Counted from the first letter of the stretch, positions 34,150 to 46,341 are shown. The stretch is DNA of 64,000 nt from Dictyophora rubrovolvata (GCA_029959195.1 CP114119.1:1798001-1862000); one strand, 5' to 3'. The notes: generated from the letters alone by a model not told the origin. Numbers and translations are program-made.

Positions 34150-34876
34150 AACACTTGCAGAAATGTGACTCTGTTTTGAGAGTTTCTAAGGATGGACTGG
34201 AAGCTGATGGCGTCACAATAGCCGATGGAGGGAACATGAGCCAGGTAGAAATATGGGTAAAACGACAATTGATACGGTGATATGGATGGTGGATAATTGT
34301 GCAGAATTACAGGGATGCCGCAGGGTTGTGGAAAAGGTGACAAGAGCATGGCAATAGCAACGTGAACGATCACGGTTCAATCAGAAAATCAGCGGTCAGT
34401 TTAGTATACTCGTGGGCATTAAAATCTGACGTACAACAATAGTTATGAAAGTGCTGTTTCCTTATTAGCGGGCTAGACGGACAGGTTGTTTAAGGAAAAA
34501 GTATACAGGAAAGAGTAGAAAAGATAACCAACAGTGATGCTGGTCGTTAGTAGTGTTTGAGAAGACTGCACTTTCCCACGGGTTTATCGCACAAAAAACA
34601 CCAAACGTCAAGTTCAGTGCCATGGCAAAGACACGCTTTCAAAAAATGAACCATTCATTTACATAATTGGGTTTTACTTTCAGAAATGAGTCTGGTAGAT
34701 TAATGAGCCACCTAATTCTTAATTCTCAAAGTCCATGTAGCACCAAAATAAATAAGGCGATTGAAAAGCGATGATTGAATTTTGAAACAGTAACTTTGAG
34801 GAACATCGTAGATAACACGAATATTATAGTGCTGGGTTTTTGCGTATGCGGCCCAAGTAGATCATGGCGAAGACGA
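34150..34876. other. Intergenic upstream of Rac1
   Basis: Presumably the Rac1 promoter and leader, with a pyrimidine-rich patch in the Rac1 sense. No gene seen. Confidence 0.45.
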
Positions 34877-34885
34877 CAAAAAAAA
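34877..34885 (-). terminator. RNA polymerase III terminator of the tRNA
   Basis: A run of A on the plus strand, T on the tRNA strand, begins three bases after the tRNA end. Pol III stops at such T runs. Confidence 0.8.
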
Positions 34886-34887
34886 GA

Positions 34888-34959
34888 TAGCAACTCCAGG
34901 TTTCGATCCTGGGACTTCGGGGTTATGGGCCCCGCGCGCTTCCGCTGCGCCAAGTTGCT
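34888..34959 (-). tRNA. tRNA-Met: Initiator tRNA-Met (CAT)
   Basis: The 72-nt sequence folds as a tRNA: acceptor AGCAACT pairs with AGTTGCT, then discriminator A. The anticodon stem GGGGC..AACCCC encloses CCCATAA with anticodon CAT. Initiator marks are the A1:U72 end pair, the D arm GGCGCAGCGGAAGCGC, and the T loop ATCGAAA (A54 and A60 in place of the usual T54). It has no intron. The stem next to the anticodon has consecutive G:C pairs, as initiators do. Confidence 0.93.
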
Positions 34960-35096
34960 CTTGCTTTAAGGCAGCGAATTGCTCCCTAAGTCGTCAATTC
35001 TCCACCAGCGATGACAAGTCATAATATGTCACATTTTGGTTACCTGGGCTATTTCAATTTTTATACTTGATCTCTGCTTTCTTTAAAATCACCACC

Positions 35097-36380
35097 ATGT
35101 CGAAGGACTCCCTCTGGCTTCGCTGCGAAAAAAAACCCTTTGAGCGTCGTGCCGCGATAACGCCGACGACAGCAAAAAAACTCATCGATGCTGGTTATTC
35201 TATTACAGTCGAACGCGATGAGCAACGGATTTTCGAAGACGAGGAATACGAGGCGTAGGTTCAATGTATGCTATCATTGGAGATCACTTCTGATCTTTAG
35301 TTATATCTACTTGTCATCAGCGCAGGGTGTCGTCTTGTCGATAACAACTCCTGGCCCACTGCCCCGATCTCAACTCCAATAATTGGATTGAAGGAATTAC
35401 CCGTCTCCTCCGAGCCTCTCACCCATACACATATCCATTTCGCCCACTGTTACAAGGAACAAGCAGGCTGGGAACACGTCCTGGCCCGCTTTCATGTCGG
35501 AAAAGGAACTCTTTACGATTTGGAGTTTCTGCAGGATGACTCAGGCAGACGAGTTGCCGCATTCGGTTTCCATGCGGGTTTCGCTGGAGCAGCAGCGGGT
35601 CTTCTTGCATATGCTGCTCTTCAGAAAAAGCATAGTCTAGGAAAACTTGAACCATTTGCGAATGAAACAGCAATGCTATCCGCCCTGAAAACCCAACTCA
35701 AGGACGGTACAAAGGACGTCAAAGTGCTTGTCATGGGTGCACTAGGTCGGTGTGGTCGAGGTGCAGTCGATCTACTTCTCAAGGTTGGAATAAAAGAGTG
35801 CGTGTGTGTATATACCCATAATCCATGTCATGAATATGTACCTCTAGATCAAACATTCTTAAATGGGATTTGGCAGAGACCGCAAAAGGCGGACCCTTTT
35901 TGGAAATTCTAGACGTCGACATCTTCATCAACTGCATCTATCTCTCCTCAAAAATTCCTTCCTTTTTAACACGTAAGGAAATTGTAGAAGCGGGTCCATC
36001 TCGCCGACTATCAATAATCGTCGACGTCAGTTGCGATACAACGAACCCCAACAACCCAATACCTCTCTACAATATCAATACCACATTTGACAAGCCAACT
36101 ATTGCTTTAGACCTTCCGTATGTTCACCAATTACGCAACTTCAATTATTTCCCCTCTGATTGTTTCTTTTTATCTTAGCCCTGGAAACCCTACTTTGGAG
36201 GTCATCTCAATCGACCATCTCCCTACACTCCTGCCCAGAGAAGCTTCGGAGCAGTTCAGCAGTGACCTTCTGCCTTCATTATTGGAATTGCGGAATCGTC
36301 AAACTGCCAGGGTATGGACAGAAGCTGAGAAACTCTTTCAAACGAAACTGGCTATGGCCGTCAAGGCTCTTGGGCTGTAG
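35097..36380 (+). CDS. LYS1: Saccharopine dehydrogenase (NAD+, L-lysine-forming)
   Basis: Final enzyme of the fungal alpha-aminoadipate route: saccharopine + NAD+ to lysine + 2-oxoglutarate. The start [20 protein letters not shown] has the family's substrate-binding Lys/Arg pattern; then [90 protein letters not shown] (nucleotide-binding loop), [22 protein letters not shown] and the C-terminal [19 protein letters not shown]. Introns follow EEYEA, GIKE and ALDLP; the acceptor at 35320 (CATCAG) rather than the CAG four bases later keeps the frame. Length, about 375 residues, is normal. The leader is short, after the initiator tRNA gene on the opposite strand. Confidence 0.95.
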
Positions 36381-36730
36381 TAAAGCGTGCCTGCTCATAG
36401 TAATATTAGAATATTAGAATATACTGTAGACAAATTGGCTTGATTGCTAAATACAAAGATGTGGATATCGTGACTACTTCAAATCGAGTGGGATATGTGT
36501 AAATTTAAACTGGTTAGGACGGGCGGGTTGAATGTCCCTGGAGATAGTACAAGGATATCTTATAATATAACGGTGAATAACCAGGCAGAGATAAAACGAA
36601 GGGAATAGCTTTAAAGAAAGAATGGGGTATGCCAATGAAATAAGAAATAATGCCACAGCACAAATCCTAATGATAAAGGAAAAAAAGATCGAATTGACGG
36701 AAGGCTCAATCATTGTACGATATCTCATCC
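36381..36730. other. Convergent 3' spacer
   Basis: AT-rich, between the ends of LYS1 and the alpha/beta hydrolase. Nothing else seen. Confidence 0.5.
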
Positions 36731-39510
36731 TCATAACGTAGTCCAAAATCCCTTGAGTGTCTCAAGCGCTTCGACGACGACATTTCCATTGTACAATAAG
36801 CTGTGTCCAGCTCCTTTGACAATATCAAGTTCACACGTCCCAGGTCTCATTGTCTTTTCCAACCACCGCATAGCACCCTCGGCTATCTTCTCGTCTTTCT
36901 CCCCGTACCAGACTTTAACATTATGCGGAAAATCTTGATATGAAAACCCCCACGGTTTCTGGTCATAGTTCAAGATTTGAAGTAAATCCGCATGCGTACC
37001 CCGGGACGCTTCAGCGTGCGAAGCAGCAAGAAGAGCGTTTCCAAGAGCAGCACCATTACTCGTTGGCGATACTTCAAAAGAAGAAGCGGAAGGAGCTTGT
37101 CTAGAAGAGATTGATTGAGGCGGGGGAGAAGAAAGACGATGGCTAGCTCTGCTGCTTTGGTTGGTGGAATGTTTATTGGAAGCAGAGTATGGCGATTTTG
37201 GGGAGCTTAGGGATATAGATCGGCGAGAACGCCCGTTACCCCGAGAGACAGAGGACAATGATGGCGTAGGAGAAGCTATCGGAGATAAGCCTAACGCACT
37301 CCAATCATCTTCAATTGTGCCAGCCAGGGAAGCAGTCTGAGATCGTGTACCTTTGGTTTTCGCAGTAGATGAGGACACCGAATTACTTCGGAGAGAACCC
37401 ATGGATTTCAAAACTTTGAGCCTAGGTCTTGTAGGGGAGTTCTTAATCGGTGAAGGTGAAGCGGACATGGATGGTTCGCCGCTCTTCCACAAACCAGAAA
37501 AAAAGCGACCAGACCGTGACCTCGGCCGTTTTATAGATTCGACGGGTGTCGGAAGCCTCGTAGGTGTTGTCGGGGATGGACCGTCGTCGCATATATGAAT
37601 GGTGCTATGGCTCGCATACTTCCCTTGGAAATCGGCTAAATCATCGTAATCACTGAATACACTACTAGCTCGACTCTCTTTAATGGATTCTCTCGATTTA
37701 ACAGAGACAGCAAAACTCGAACGCGGTCGATCTGACGAATTCGGTGGAGGGCTATACCCAATACCGGTGTTAATGGCTGGAGGCTTGCCTAGCATCCATG
37801 CTTGAACCTTCCATTCGGCTGCTTGAGCTGTCTTGATCAAGCTGGTGGGGACATATTTTAGCCACTTGTAGCCTGAAACATAGATAGTGTTAAAGAAAAC
37901 AGATGTTTCCTAAGATGACAACAGCTTACCACCTTCAGCTGGGCCAACCCAAGGCGCTAGCAAGCAGAGATCGCCCTTGACTTTATGAGGAGATCTGTTT
38001 GCAAATGCCATGGCATACGGAGCACCCGCGCTATGTGCCAAGATCCCATAGCGGTCAATGTTTAAGTATTCGAGGACCTCCTCGACCACTGCAGCCCATT
38101 CTTTTACTCCGCGAGGAACTCCTCTAGGGGGATTATCTGTTTTCCCAAGGCCCCATCTAATCAAAGTATACGCTGAGACTATAGATCGAAAATTTGCTCT
38201 AAAATTACTTACCTGTCTATGGTGATCAACCGTAAACCTAAGGCTTCGGCCATCTCATCGTAGAGGCCCATAATATAACGGACACAACCCAATCCTAAAA
38301 ATACGACGACAGGACGACCACTCGAACTGCCCAGATCTGAGAAGCTAACTTGAAGGCGTTGATTTGGATGACGCCGTAGCTTTAGTAATCTGGTCAACCG
38401 AGGGGAACGCAGAAAGGTGGCGAGAGCGTGGGTATTGGAATCTGATTTCGGCGAACGAAAGTGGTTTTCATAAGGCGAGGGTGTTGATTGTGCAGTAGAG
38501 AACGAAGATATGGAAGGAGAGCGATTAATGTTATCGGAGCGTCTGATAGTTGTAGTGAAGGAGTCGCGATCATCCCCCGGAGAAGCTCTGGCACGTTGAG
38601 AGGCAGTCGAAGGAGGAGGTGAAAGCATCAGTGTTCGTCGAACCTCCTCCGCAACTGAATCCATGGACGAGCGTGATAAACTATCATCCAAAGATGTTCT
38701 GTTGATAGTGAGGCTTTGGGAGGGCGGGCGAGTTAGAGGAGGTGTAGCGGGAATGGTTGGAAATGTCACAGGGGAAGATGAGGTGCTGACAGAAAGGGCG
38801 GGCTTGTGTTGGTTGACACTGGGGGCGTAATTGCGTATAATATCGTTGATTGAAGGTACGGGTTGTTTTGGTGGGCTATGAGTAGATGTAACATAGTGAC
38901 GGATAGCATCGTCAATAGAGTCAACAACGGGAACTGAGCTGGATATGCTTGAGGATTGTTTAGACGAAATTGACTGCTTAGACTTGGATTTTCTTTTGGA
39001 TATACGCCGGGGACCAGGGGTGCTTTGGGGGGTGGTATCCTCGTCAGCGTCAGAATCTTCTCGCAGGGAAACGCCAAGCTTAACACCTGGCGGAGGTTTG
39101 GGTAAAGGAGGGTGATACAAAGGATGATGGACAAAAGATGCGTTGGAGGAAGAGATAGAGGAGTGATTAAGACTTTTCTTTCGTCGCCGAGAGCCCCTTA
39201 AAGCGTCCATGGATGCGAAGATGTCTTCTTCACCCCCATTCATACCGTCGACGAAAGCATCCATGGTAGTTGCTTCTAACACAGAGGGTGAGATGACAAC
39301 ACGAACTGGATGCATAACGAAATCATTGCGCTGCTGTGGGCTTTCTGTATGATGGGAAGTCGTTGTCGCTGCAGAAGAAGTCGGTGCAGCGGGTAGGAAA
39401 GGCTGACGATAATTATCTGAAAGACTGGCTTTCTTATTCAAACCTGCTGCCCATGACCTTTTTCTCCCAGGAGACTGTCGACGATATTCTTGTGTTATCG
39501 TCGTCGCCAT
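36731..39510 (-). CDS. Large alpha/beta hydrolase with low-complexity N-terminus and insert
   Basis: Three exons: 39510-about 38212, about 38166-37924 and about 37872-36731; about 880 residues. The first 340 or so are Ser/Pro rich and disordered. Then the hydrolase core: VSFSDLGSSSGRPVVVFLGL, ALGLRLITIDRWGLGKTD, the nucleophile elbow YGILAHSAGAPYAMAFANRS (Ser of AHSAG), LCLLAPWVGP, a Ser-rich insert of about 250 residues, and the acid and base VWYGEKDEKIAEGAM (Asp) and IVKGAGHSLLY (His). The triad is complete, so the enzyme is probably active. The insert sits where the cap domain of lipases and epoxide hydrolases is found. Substrate unknown; lipase/esterase-like. Very large for the family, whose usual size is 300-400. 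Confidence 0.8.
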
Positions 39511-39555
39511 TAAAAAAGTGTCAAAATAAAGGAATAGTTACGTAACAAAGATTTG

Positions 39556-40474
39556 TCAACAGAGTATTACATTTGGGCGCTGGCACATCAATTCAGCTAC
39601 CCCGGCTACCATCTGCCGCTTCATCCTCAATTCTAAAACCCTGTTTCTTATCACATCGCCGACATTATCATGCGACGGCAGCTGCCTTGGTAATTTGTTT
39701 GTTGTGGCTTGTCTTTTACTCAGGACATCGTAAAGAGCCTGTGTTGCTGCGTTGCGCGAGTGGTTTGGCCGATTTCCCTCATTTACAAGCGACGATGTTT
39801 TGTTGTTGATTAACACTATTTGGCTAATGAGCTCGAGGGATGGTAAAAATCTTTTCTCTCGTGGTTTGGTCACGAAATTAACCTGCTGAACCCTCGTCAC
39901 CCCTTCCGCGCTACTTTCTTGGTGAGAGGTCTCGCAGGGTGGTTGCAATCTTGGAGAAGGGGGTGATAAACGGAAGACGACAGGCGATTCCGGTGGTGTG
40001 GGCGGTGTGTTCATTGCGCAGGCTTTCGGCGTTTCTGCTATCTTGGCTAAAAATCGGGCACGACGTTCCACTACAATGAGCATTAAGACAATCACGAACA
40101 TGAATAAAACTAGAGTAGCTTGCGGGCATACTTTGCTTTGTTTGTCTTTGCGACGTAACTTGATGGTGACTATCTTTCAAGCCATCCGACGTCTTCGTGC
40201 CTTTATCTTTCTCTTTGCCTTTGGCTGCTTGAAGCAATGCCTGAAAGACCGCCATGTCCAGACCACTCCCATGGCTAATTCCTATTGTGGGCTTCGCCGA
40301 AGACCTATGGTGTGGGGAAGGTGGTGGAAGAAGATGCTGGGAACGAGGAGATTCGGTGTGAGTTGGTGCTAAAGTGACTGCATATGGCGATCTTTGTGGT
40401 TCGATTGGAGAGGGCTCTTTGGGAGGGGCTGGAGAAATTGATATTGAAGGAATGGGCGACTCAAGGTGAAACAT
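39556..40474 (-). CDS. Uncharacterised fungal protein
   Basis: Two exons. The first (from MFHLESPIPSISISPAPPKE) is Ser/Pro/His rich, then AVFQALLQAAKGKEKDKG. A GTATGC donor and TTGTAG acceptor join QTKQ to MERRARFLAKIAETPKACA. The second part has MNTPPTPPESPVVFRLSP, a basic KPREKRFLPSL helix and ends DVIRNRVLELRMKRQMVAG followed by a Cys. The conserved-looking bits are the ERRARFLAKIAETPKAC block and the C-terminal helix. I do not know a named family; nuclear localisation would fit the basic content but is a guess. Start is the first Met in the joined frame; upstream text in the same frame (to 40597) lacks compositional fit. Confidence 0.6.
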
Positions 40475-40971
40475 TTTTGTATAACAATTGCTCGACCTGC
40501 GATGGAAAAGACGAAAGAACGAAGAATATAACCAAATTATAACTGAATAATTTAAAAGGTTGGAAAGCGAATATATTGAACAGGGAAAGTGGATCATTCA
40601 ATATTGACCTGCGCCGCAATTATATATATCATTACTATGGTGGTTTAGACGCTGTGGCAACGGTTGATATAGCTCCTTGGACAGTGCGACCACGGCTCGG
40701 TTTCACTTACATAATTGATTTCGCCTCGAGTTATAGTTTTTATCACGCCGTGTAGTCTAATAATACATCGCAACCTCTGCAGTGATCACAGTACATCCTT
40801 GGCCGTGTTCAATGTTTTCGCCTGAGACTTCTACCCGCGATCTAACTGTGTCCAATTATATTCAGAGCTTTCTAGTCCCGTTAAGTTTGAATTGATAATC
40901 ATGTTTCGCGAAAAGAATGCTAATCAAAAACTCCAAGAACATGCCCATCGCAACGTTATCCGACCGTGGCA
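40475..40971. other. Intergenic, nothing recognised
   Basis: Promoter side of the gene at 40474 and 3' side of TTC1. AT-rich, no conserved frame. Confidence 0.5.
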
Positions 40972-42044
40972 CTACCTGACGAAGTTTATTGAATAACCTC
41001 CTTGACCGTTAGGCTCAAACTTGAAATTATCGGTCGATAATCCAAAATTTCCTAAAGTATGTCAGTCGTAGCGGAAAACACAAAATCCGTTTTACAAATT
41101 TACCTAAAAGACTATTCCCAACACCTTTTAATTTGTCCATCATCTCTCCCATTTCCGCGGATTGGGCTGCCTCTTTTCGAGGCTTGAGCTTTCGTGTGGC
41201 GTTTTGTATTTCAAGTATCATCGACGAATGCTCCGGTAGGATATTTAAAAGATTGGTATAATCTGCACAACCTTTTGCGTAAGGACTTGGGCTAGAAAAG
41301 AGAGCGAACGTCGCACCTTGTTCAGCCGATGTTAGGGAGGACCATGTTCCTAAAGCCTCGTTTGAAATCGCCCGTCGATGCAGCACCTTGATATAATTAG
41401 GATCGTCGGAGAGAGCTACCCCAAAAGTTACATCAAAAAAAAGTTGTGGTACAACAAAGATAAAAATGTAACCTGCTGTACAAGCTTCGACGACTTTCTT
41501 GTGATCACCCTTATCGTTGAATTCGATGAGACCAAAAAAATGCATAATAACAGGAAGTTAACAGAAACATACAAGTTTAGCATAGCATGCCCCAATGTTG
41601 CCATTGAGGACCGCTCTTGCTTTGGCACATTCCTGTTCTAATCCAAGAGGTGTGCTTTCTGTCTCGCTGCCCTCCACAGCCTTCCCTTTTCCCTTATCGC
41701 GAGAAAGTACTTGAAAAGGTTTGGATGGGACGAGTGCTAATGCTCGTTGGTAGTCTTGCAGAGCTTCGTCCCAATCTCCGGACCGAAAATGATTGGACCC
41801 TTGGTATTTGATATCTTCTGCTGCTTTCAATGCTTTCTGATGGCATTGATTGACTTCATCTTTGGAAAAGTGAATAAACTTTACCTACCTTTACTTTCTC
41901 CTCATCCATATCCTCAGGTTCTTCTGGATCAAATTCTTCATTTGGAGTCACATACCCATCCAAATCACTGCCATCCGATGCTGATTCATAATCGTTTGAA
42001 TTGCTCGTACTTGGAAGGTCATCCCCTGACGTCGTGAAGGACAT
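40972..42044 (-). CDS. TTC1: TPR protein, TTC1-like
   Basis: The N-terminus MSFTTSGDDLPSTSNSNDYE is acidic and Ser rich (EEFDPEEPEDMDEE). The TPR part reads DEVNQCHQKALKAAEDIKYQ, GSNHFRSGDWDEALQDYQRA (repeat 1), ARAVLNGNIGACYAKLGDHK (repeat 2), ALSDDPNYIKVLHRRAISNE (repeat 3) and DYTNLLNILPEH. The C-terminal tail, LLGKFGNFGLSTDNFKFEPN and GGYSINFVR, is the signature of TTC1, where the end forms a conserved cap. Family members bind Hsp90 and Ras-like or Galpha proteins. About five introns. The acceptor before GNFGLST gives the last exon, which runs to TAG at 40972. It is divergent from TIM8 with 94 bp between start codons. Confidence 0.85.
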
Positions 42045-42138
42045 GACTCCGACTCGGAATGAGTCGTTGCGAAGAAGCTTTACATAAGTAACGCCGATTA
42101 TGTAACGCACCTTTTTCTCCAAAAAGACTCTGGAGAAA
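42045..42138. promoter_or_regulatory. Shared divergent promoter of TTC1 and TIM8
   Basis: Only 94 bp separate the two start codons, so the core promoters and leaders must overlap or be very short. No TATA box is obvious on either strand. Both genes are housekeeping. Confidence 0.6.
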
Positions 42139-42520
42139 ATGGCTCTAGACGGAGTGCCTCAAATGGACAAGCTAGACGAAGCTTCGAAAGTATGCAACAT
42201 ATTTTTATTATTTGCTTCAGTCTGAAACTCACTCTTCACGAAACAGAAAGAGCTTTCTGAATTTATAAATAGAGAAAGTTCGAATGCGCGTTTGCAGACG
42301 ACCATCCACGAACTCACTTCCATGTGCTGGGATAAGTTGGTACTCTTCACTATACAATTTTAGCACCTTTTGACGAGTATGCAGATGCGTCACGAGCACT
42401 CCAGGAAACTACTTTTCCAGCAGCGAAAGAACTTGTTTAGAAAACTGCGTAGACCGCTTCCTAGACACTAGTCTGTTTATGGTCAAGACTCTTCAATCGA
42501 ATAGCAAAGGAGACATCTAA
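42139..42520 (+). CDS. TIM8: Mitochondrial small Tim chaperone Tim8
   Basis: Three exons, 42139-42189, 42247-42335 and 42385-42520, give 91 residues. The twin CX3C motif is present: CWDKC and CLENC, 15 residues apart, in the context ARLQTTIHELTSMCWDK and SSSERTCLENCVDRFLDTSL. The end is FMVKTLQSNSKGDI. Tim8 pairs with Tim13 in the intermembrane space and carries hydrophobic precursors such as Tim23 to the TIM22 machinery. The correct acceptor is TATGCAG before ATGCGT (42384); the nearer TTTTAG would destroy the second Cys of the first motif. No single uninterrupted frame covers the gene, so it is easily missed. Confidence 0.92.
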
Positions 42521-42637
42521 AATACCATCAGGACATCCGAATACAATCTGCTTACACTCATCCAAAGACAGCATCCTGTAATTCCAGCATAGTGTGCATC
42601 AACTGTAATGTACTGATTCCAATACTTAGCTACAAAA

Positions 42638-44213
42638 TCAAGTACACAGATAGTAAATACATGAGATAATGATCGGAAAGAAATATGCAAAGGCTTGAAG
42701 TATATGCCAAGCTGATTTGAATTTGAGCGGAATTGTAGTGCTCGTGGATGTAGCAGCCGTGAGGACACCGCCGGAATCCTCAATGACGCGTTTTGAGTCT
42801 CGGCATTCGAAAGTACCGGTAGACAAACACCGTTCATAAAGTGCATCCTTCTGATACCACAGCTTTCTAAGCCATTCATCGAATATAGCGCTTTCCTCCG
42901 GAGTGGGATCGTTGTTTTTCTCTATTTCGGACCGCGAAAGAGTATTGGTGCTTGCAGTTGCATTTTTTTCTGACCTATAAATAAGACTCCCAACCGGAAC
43001 ATCCTTTACAACATCGTATAAACGCATATGAAGATGTATACGAGGCGATGGGCACCCATGCATGAAAATTGACCGCAATGTATAGTATGATTGGCCGTAT
43101 TTACCTCTCGGAATTCCTACGCAAAAGTTAGCTCTTAGTATGTGTTCAGCGGGTTAATCGCTTCTTACCCTCGTAATTTATGGTGATATCTAATAGTTTC
43201 AGTTCAGGTGCTTGAGGGGCCAGAGCTCGGAGGCAGTAGAGTAGACCCGTGGACCGGGGAAGCAGCATGTGCTGAGGGTCATCCTGTGAAGGGTCAGAAT
43301 GAGACTTGGAAAGCACAATGTAAATGAAATTAAACAAACAGCGTTGATTTTTTCTGCATACTTTCGACTGATAGGGCGGGTATCTGCGCTCACAAGTGTC
43401 CCTTCCGGGTATATGAGAAGTGCCAGCGGTGTGCCAAATGAACGAGCACGTATAGCAGTTTGCGCAAGCTTGCCAGTCAATTCGCTTCGATCAGATGCCC
43501 AGGAACGCGAAAGGAAAATGAAATGAAACAGTTGCATGCCCTGGAGGATAGCTTTTGTCAAAGGGGAGTTGACGGAGAAATTGACAATATGTGGAACGAA
43601 CGAACCCAACCAACTATGGGAATCCATTTCAGACTCTTTTTCAAAAGAATCAAGACATCGGTGTCTAAACCACCCATGTATAATAGAGTCCACAAATATA
43701 GCCAGTCAGCATAAATCTGTGACAACGTTCGGTCATCATGTGCATTATGGGGAAGCAGTGTTCTTGTACCTGGTGGTTAGACATAACGACTAACTTGTCT
43801 GGCAAGTTGATCCCTACGACCCTTCCTGAAGCATCCTTGGTAAACAAATCATCATTCAGATTATCACCCTCATAAGTAATGACGAAGGAGGTCGGAGCAA
43901 AGAACTGGCAGATGAAGACTTGGAAATCACTTAGGAAGTCACCAAGCTATGTTGAATAGACTGGCAAGTCACCTAATATCTTCCCAAAGAAGCCTTTGGT
44001 CGCCCGAATTCCGTTTTCGTAGATGTGTTGTATTGTACGATTCGGAAAGAAAGCAATGAAAATTCTGAGAGGAAAAATGAAGAATTGAGTGGAATTTATC
44101 AATACGAGGGCACCGAGGAAAAGAACATTGAAAACGAGACTTCGAAACTGCTGGCCAAGACTGGGTGGAGGCCGCGAAGATATTGGAACACAATGCACAT
44201 CGTTAACAGTCAT
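42638..44213 (-). CDS. 1-acyl-glycerol-phosphate acyltransferase-like (LCLAT1/AGPAT5/Cst26 type)
   Basis: The rebuilt protein starts MTVNDVHCVPISSRPPPSLG, has a hydrophobic segment VFNVLFLGALVLINSTQFF, then VVMSNHQ joined across an intron to IYADWLYLW, giving the catalytic H-X4-D motif. It continues to a WIPIVGWGMQFFHFIFLSRSW block, LLIYPEGTLVS (EGT motif), the SRKYAEK acyl-acceptor loop, and LDITINYEG. A C-terminal helix LQAFAYFFPIIISCIYYLC follows a polar DEWLRKLWYQKDALYE block. This order is that of AGPAT4/5 and LCLAT1 in animals and Cst26/Psi1 in yeast, which put stearate or other acyl chains on phosphatidylinositol or LPA in the ER. About seven introns. Its end is 117 bp from the end of TIM8. 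Confidence 0.85.
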
Positions 44214-44594
44214 TCTCCCGCCTGCGTTGGTTTCGACGTGTGGGTACTACTAGCTCGCGTACTACCGCGGCAGCCTAGCGAAGTCCGGCCCTAGCTGGGC
44301 GCTTTCAGACTTTGTACATATCATGCAATGGTCGCGTGCACGGAAGGACTTGAATTCATTAAAATCACACAAAAATCAAACGATATGCGACAGTCAGTGA
44401 CACTTTCCAACTATGGATACAAATTTTCTCAGTACTTTTTTACATTCTATCGGCTATTGCCTCGCAAACCTTCGATGTCGATAGACTTTTTTAGGGTAAG
44501 AGTCCCGATTCGAAGGGCCTCTGTCTAGTTCCGGGGTTAGTTCCTTGCACCTCACACGAGTATTTAATATATAAAGACGTCTTTCTAGATGAAG
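44214..44594. other. Intergenic, nothing recognised
   Basis: Promoter side of the acyltransferase and 3' side of IES1. No conserved frame. Confidence 0.5.
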
Positions 44595-46341
44595 TCAGCT
44601 TTTCTGAGCTGAAATTGCAAAATTATGACTTACGGTAGTCCAGTTTACGGTGTTCGTCCCGCATCATGATTCCCGGTTCATCATCAGAGTCTAAAGGATC
44701 AGATGTTTTGATTCGATGCCAGGCTTCTAACATATAACAGACTGCCATCAGACAGACAGGGATAAGTAAAAATAAAGAACAAACGCTGTAGCATCGTTCT
44801 TTCTCCAGGGGTTCCCTTCCAGAGCTCATAGGGTAGTTTTTTCTGGAAAGAAGCCGCTTCAGGAGCTGATAAGGATCGTCTTCAACCACGAAGAAACAGC
44901 AAGCAAATGTATGAACAACTTACCAGTTTGGGAAGCTGAATGGCTACAGGGGGAAAGCGACCGCTCTACCCGTGTTCGTTTAGCATTTTTCTGGATTTCA
45001 ATATGAATGTCTGGTGTACGTATTTGCAACGGAAAAGTGTCAGCTGAAGCTGCGATAAATCAAATTAAGGCATTGATATATATTGTATGCTAACCTTTAA
45101 CAGAGCCATTACTGTGTAAGCCAGTTTTCGCCTTTTCTTCGCTCGCTATTTGCTGCTGTAAAAATCGCCCACGATATAAAGCCATGCGTCTTCCATACTC
45201 CAACTCATTTACTGTGTCAATGTTTTCCATAGCGCGCTGGTCAGAAGTAATACTGATTAATTTCGGTATTTTTTGTGGATGAAGTAGTGCGTGCTCGTCA
45301 GCAAATGGGTTATGTGCGTCAGGTGGTTCCAAATAATGAAACATAATCCATAGGAATGCCCTAGCACGAGACTGAGAGGAGACATTGACTGGTAAAAATA
45401 AATCTAAAAAATCGTGGGGAGTGTCAAAATGATTTTTCGTTACCACCTAAAAGATGAGAGGTGCTGATGTTAGAGCGGACACTTCATAAATGAGCAAAAC
45501 ATCAGGACTAACGATGGATTGAGCTGCCATAATAAATATTAAGTTAACGGGGCTGGTCGTCGGTATGATGCCTGCCTTCTATGAAAAGCTCAGAAGTCAT
45601 TATGAGTATACGAGGAAAAATATAGATCACTAACTTGTTTCGCAATTATTGCGTCTAACGTTGTGGGTGGGTTATCCACTTCCTGAGGAAGTAGACATGC
45701 CTTCAGGCAATTTTTAATTCTGGGTGCATCCTGAAGGTTAGCATCCGAGATTTGCAGACTGGGAATGGAATGATAACTTCGCAGAACAGTTTTCATTTTA
45801 GGGAAAACTGAGTGCTGCGTAAGAAAAAGAACAACTGACTGATTCAATTACTCACAAGCCATAGTAGTATTTATCCGACCTACATTTGTTAATAGAGAAA
45901 CCTTAGCAAAACTTATTGCGAAATCCGGAATCTGTGCCATCTTCTCTTTTAATACCTTGGAGCATCGCGGGGAGGTTATGATTGTCAAAGTGTATAATTC
46001 GCAAAATGTTAATTTCTTAGGGAGCCCCGGAGAGTTGGTGGTTGTGATTGTTGGAGAAGTGAAAACTGCATGTTTATCATTGAACATGGCGTGGAGAAAA
46101 TCATATTGTATATCTTCGCGGGATAATGGCTCTGCGTCGGCCCGCTAGGAGGTGTGGGATTGAATGTGAGCTACGAGTGCGCTGAGAGTCATTTGCGCAA
46201 TAATTAACCTTGATAGGAAAAGTACGCCTTGACGAAGACTAATTAATTGTCAACGTCAATTTATGTGAAACGGAAAAGAAAAAAAAATATGGGAAAGCTC
46301 ACGCTAGGTTGTACTGACACACTCATCGGGGCCTCGTTCAT
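44595..46341 (-). CDS. IES1: INO80 complex subunit Ies1-like
   Basis: The conserved N-terminal half is RADAEPLSREDIQYDFLHAM, a TFCELYTLTIITSPRCSKVL block, QIPDFAISFAKVSLLTNVGR followed by INTTMAFPKMKTVLRSYHSI, PSLQ..DANLQDAPRIKNCL, then after an intron FLDLFLPVNVSSQSRARAFL with WIMFHYLEPPDAHNPFADEH, and EYGRRMALYRGRFL. This is the fungal Ies1 pattern; Ies1 is a subunit of the INO80 nucleosome remodeller. The C-terminal exons (KRTRVERSLSP, YPMSSGREPLEKERCYS, EAWHRIKTSDPLDSDDE) also fit. About nine introns. The first exons, MNEAPMSVSVQPS and SSSRRTFPIK, are small and were placed by frame. Start at 46341 or the Met at 46326 are both possible. The last splice, near 44625, is uncertain. Confidence 0.82.
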
